From Brevibacterium siliguriense (GTDB lineage: Bacteria > Actinomycetota > Actinomycetes > Actinomycetales > Brevibacteriaceae), in contig NZ_LT629766.1 of assembly GCF_900105315.1 (NCBI RefSeq), positions 1,984,001 to 2,048,000 of the forward strand: 64,000 nt of DNA. The letters run 5' to 3'. The stretch's first letter is position 1. The number at the start of each line of letters is the position of its first letter. Below are positions 61,048 to 64,000 of this stretch, one piece after another. The notes beneath the pieces were generated by a model, which saw only the letters and a list, made by a program, of their open reading frames with translations, made no database searches and had not been told where the DNA came from. The position numbers and the translations under genes are program-made.

Positions 61048-61104
61048 AGGCAGTCACGCTGCGGGCCCGAAGCGAATCGCTTCGGGCCCGCAGCGTGACT
61101 GCCT
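61048..61104. repeat. 57-bp near-perfect palindrome between convergent genes
   Basis: Arms of 28 bases (61048-61075 and 61077-61104) are exactly complementary around a single central A. It starts four bases after the MFS stop and ends 38 bases before the end of the minus-strand SDR. A bidirectional terminator is the simple explanation, but arms this long and perfect are exceptional in this window. Confidence 0.85.
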
Positions 61105-61141
61105 TGCGGCGCACCTGCGTGCGCGCATCAGTACGTTCGCC

Positions 61142-61885
61142 TCAGTACAGCTTGCGGATCCCGCCGTCGGCCATGAGCGTCTGGCCGGTCATGTACTGCG
61201 CGTCCGAAGACAGGAGGAATGCGACGACGGGGGCGACGTCGGTCTCCGGGTCGCCGAAGCGCGCCAGCGGGATCGTTGCCACGGTCTGCTCGTACTGTTC
61301 CGGCTGCTCCTCGCTCCATGCCTGAACTCCAGGAGTCAGCGCCAACGGGGAGACGATGTTGACGCGGATCCCTTCCGGAGCCCACTCATTGGCGAGGACA
61401 CGACTGACCCCGCGGATCGCCTCCTTGGCCGCAGCATACGAGGCCTGGCCCAACTGCCCGCTCATCGCGGCCCCGGAACCGAAATTCACCACTGAACCCT
61501 TGGTCTTGGCAAGCTCGTCATGGGCCGCCCGCATGAAGTTCAGCGTGGCCTGGAACCCGGTGGAGAACGACAGGGCCCAATCGGCCTCTTCGAGCTCGAG
61601 GAAGGGCTTCTGCCGGGAGGCATGAGCGTTGTTGACGAGGCCGTTGAGGCCGCCGAAGGACGAAACCGCCTCGGCGATGGCGGCTGCGGCGACCTGTGGA
61701 TCGGAGACATCGCCCTTGACGAACCTGACGTTGTCGCCGCATTCCTCGACGACCCGCTGCCCGGTCTCGGCATTGATGTCGACGGCGATGACCCGTCCGC
61801 CTTCGGAGATCAAGCGTCGGGTGATGCCCAGTCCGATGCCCGAGGCACCGCCGGTGACGATGAATGATTGATTGTCCAGCTTCAT
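61142..61885 (-). CDS. Short-chain dehydrogenase/reductase
   Basis: A 247-residue classical SDR with VTGGASGIGLGITRRLISEG, DVSD, NNAHA, the catalytic Ser in FGSGAAMSG and YAAAKEAI, and the usual C-terminal ADGGIRKLY. The second Tyr-Lys motif is intact (YxxxK). It is divergent from a thiolase and near a MaoC hydratase, so a 3-hydroxyacyl-CoA or related alcohol is a likely substrate. The start at 61885 follows GAGGAAGAAC. Confidence 0.88.
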   Translation of the reverse strand: MKLDNQSFIVTGGASGIGLGITRRLISEGGRVIAVDINAETGQRVVEECGDNVRFVKGDVSDPQVAAAAIAEAVSSFGGLNGLVNNAHASRQKPFLELEEADWALSFSTGFQATLNFMRAAHDELAKTKGSVVNFGSGAAMSGQLGQASYAAAKEAIRGVSRVLANEWAPEGIRVNIVSPLALTPGVQAWSEEQPEQYEQTVATIPLARFGDPETDVAPVVAFLLSSDAQYMTGQTLMADGGIRKLY

Positions 61886-62045
61886 TGTTCTTCCTCTCTG
61901 TTCGAGCCGGTTCCGGCCGGCTCTGTTCCTCTGGTCTATCAGGCGCCGGTGCAAGAGCACCTAACCTCCAGCTGTCAATGTGTCGCCTGTCAAAGTGTCG
62001 TTTCTCAAAGCGTCGCGGCCGGCAGAAGTCGGTCTTGACCTTGCA

Positions 62046-62059
62046 TAGAATTAATTCTA
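62046..62059. promoter_or_regulatory. Palindromic operator between SDR and thiolase genes
   Basis: TAGAATTAATTCTA is a perfect 14-bp palindrome in the divergent region, 43 bases before the thiolase start. It suits a TetR-type repressor of the degradation cluster. Confidence 0.5.
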
Positions 62060-62060
62060 G

Positions 62061-63263
<1,203 letters not shown>

Positions 63264-63287
63264 GATATCGACCGGGCGCGTCCGGGG

Positions 63288-63302
63288 AGCGCAGAATGCG
63301 CT
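63288..63302. terminator. Hairpin after the thiolase gene
   Basis: AGCGCA-gaa-TGCGCT, extended outward by GTCCG (63280-63284) with CGGAC (63304-63308). Lies 25 bases after the stop. Confidence 0.55.
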
Positions 63303-63412
63303 GCGGACGGTCAACGCCCCAGACACGCGCAACACCGCAGGCAGACATCACTGCAGCAGTGAGCGCGGCAGTGAGGCGGTGAAGCGAAGCAGCCGTGGCG
63401 AGGAAGCGACGT

Positions 63413-63441
63413 GGGGCGGGCAGTGGATGACTGCCCGCCCC
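63413..63441. terminator. Strong hairpin after the MaoC gene
   Basis: GGGGCGGGCAGT (63413-63424) and ACTGCCCGCCCC (63430-63441) form a 12-bp stem with a 5-nt loop, 18 bases beyond the end of the minus-strand hydratase gene. Confidence 0.8.
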
Positions 63442-63458
63442 GCCTTCGTCTGTGCGCT

Positions 63459-64000
63459 TCAGCGCAGGGAGAGAACTCCCTCGTCGAGCACCGTCTGTCC
63501 GCTGCCATCCAAGCATGCCCGATATGCGCGCTGCCGAGAGCCCGTCTCCCAGACGTCGAGGATCAGCACGTCACCGGGCGTGACCATCCCACTGAAGCGC
63601 GCACTGACCTCGGCGACGAGTTCGGGGCGGCCGTCGGCAGCGAGGTCCGTCAGCGCCTTGGCGACGATTCCATAAGTCGCAAGACCGTGGAGAATCGGAC
63701 TGGGAAGGCCGGCGGAGCGTGCGAACTCCGGGTCGATGTGCAAGGGGTTCAGATCACCGTTGAGACGGTAGAGGAGAGCCTGATCCGGGCGTGTGGCGAT
63801 TCGCACGCTGGAATCGGGAGCGCGTTCTGGTACCGGCTGTGACGCGGGTGCCGGTTCTCCGCCGAATCCCCCTTCGCCGCGCACATAGATCTGCGAGTGC
63901 TCGGTCCACAGCGGCCCGTCGGCGTCGGTGGCAGTCGTCTCGAGGACGATGAGCGCAGCCTTGCCGAGGTCGTGCACCCGAGCGACGGAGCGTCGGAGAA
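63459..64000 (-). CDS. MaoC-type enoyl-CoA hydratase, partial (5' end outside window)
   Basis: The C-terminal 180 residues of a hydratase-2/MaoC protein, recognised by YRLNGDLNPLHIDPEFARSA with the catalytic Asp and His, and GLATYGIVAKAL. Two-domain relatives are 280-290 residues, which fits a missing N-terminal hot-dog domain to the right of the window. It hydrates 2-enoyl-CoA to (R)-3-hydroxyacyl-CoA. Together with the thiolase and SDR it suggests a side-chain or acid degradation cluster. Confidence 0.88.
   Translation of the reverse strand, partial: LRRSVARVHDLGKAALIVLETTATDADGPLWTEHSQIYVRGEGGFGGEPAPASQPVPERAPDSSVRIATRPDQALLYRLNGDLNPLHIDPEFARSAGLPSPILHGLATYGIVAKALTDLAADGRPELVAEVSARFSGMVTPGDVLILDVWETGSRQRAYRACLDGSGQTVLDEGVLSLR

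Noticed and set aside
59916-61325. 469-residue frame overlapping the MFS gene
   Set aside because: Arg-rich shadow that also runs through the 57-bp palindrome.

Overview
The window is 64 kb of high-GC actinobacterial chromosome. Gene content and order fit Brevibacterium or a close relative in Micrococcales; the genus is an inference from gene order and codon use, not from a database match. The evidence is the actinobacterial run ftsK - pgsA - cinA - clgR - DUF3046 - recA - recX - miaB - miaA - dapF - hflX - dinG-like - lexA, the PriA-type histidine operon, a DUF1844 gene beside infC-rpmI-rplT, LexA boxes of the GAAC-N4-GTTC form, and many apparently leaderless promoters. I see no rRNA, tRNA, CRISPR array, integrase or transposase.

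Layout. 1-16.5 kb is core housekeeping: chromosome translocase, phospholipid synthesis, protein-quality regulator ClgR, recombination and SOS genes (recA, recX, lexA and a LysM protein divergent from lexA), tRNA modification (miaB, miaA), lysine/peptidoglycan (dapF), HflX GTPase and a DinG-like helicase. 16.6-20.5 kb is the his operon (hisC, hisB, an unknown membrane protein, hisH, priA). 20.5-26.8 kb holds an SseB-like protein, an M20 amidohydrolase paired with an AbgT transporter, and a divergent NAD(P)-binding protein/TetR pair with a palindromic operator. 26.8-28.6 kb is infC-rpmI-rplT with a leader terminator and an apparent ATC start codon for IF-3. 28.7-37.7 kb holds a TrmH-family methyltransferase, small unknown and VOC proteins, a TPP enzyme, pheST and an SDR gene.

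Accessory island. From about 37.72 to 45.35 kb base composition drops and codon use changes. The segment carries a polyamine-type ABC importer (four genes, minus strand) divergent from a frameshifted RraA-like gene, a nitrilase-family amidase, an FCD-type GntR regulator and a TauE/SafE exporter. Immediately after it lies a 45-codon fragment homologous to the 3' end of the SDR gene on the other side, ending like the SDR in MVLG-stop. The island is therefore bracketed by diverged copies of one gene end, which marks an insertion or replacement event. The divergent control region holds clustered TGTA/TACA motifs suited to the GntR protein.

The right part has a fused PabAB with PabC, unknown membrane proteins, an aspartate/glutamate racemase-family gene with a frameshift in a 5-base homopolymer, a LysR-DctQ-DctM-DctP TRAP system, a low-GC two-gene cassette for a secreted basic protein and a small membrane protein, an ABC1/UbiB kinase, an MFS exporter, and the start of a lipid or acid degradation cluster (SDR, thiolase, MaoC-type hydratase). 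Three genes (RraA-like, a small membrane protein, the racemase) each look interrupted by a one-base indel, so either real decay or local assembly errors should be considered. The most noteworthy signals are the SDR-bracketed island, the SOS-controlled LysM protein, the IF-3 start and leader terminator, and a near-perfect 57-bp palindrome at 61.05 kb.
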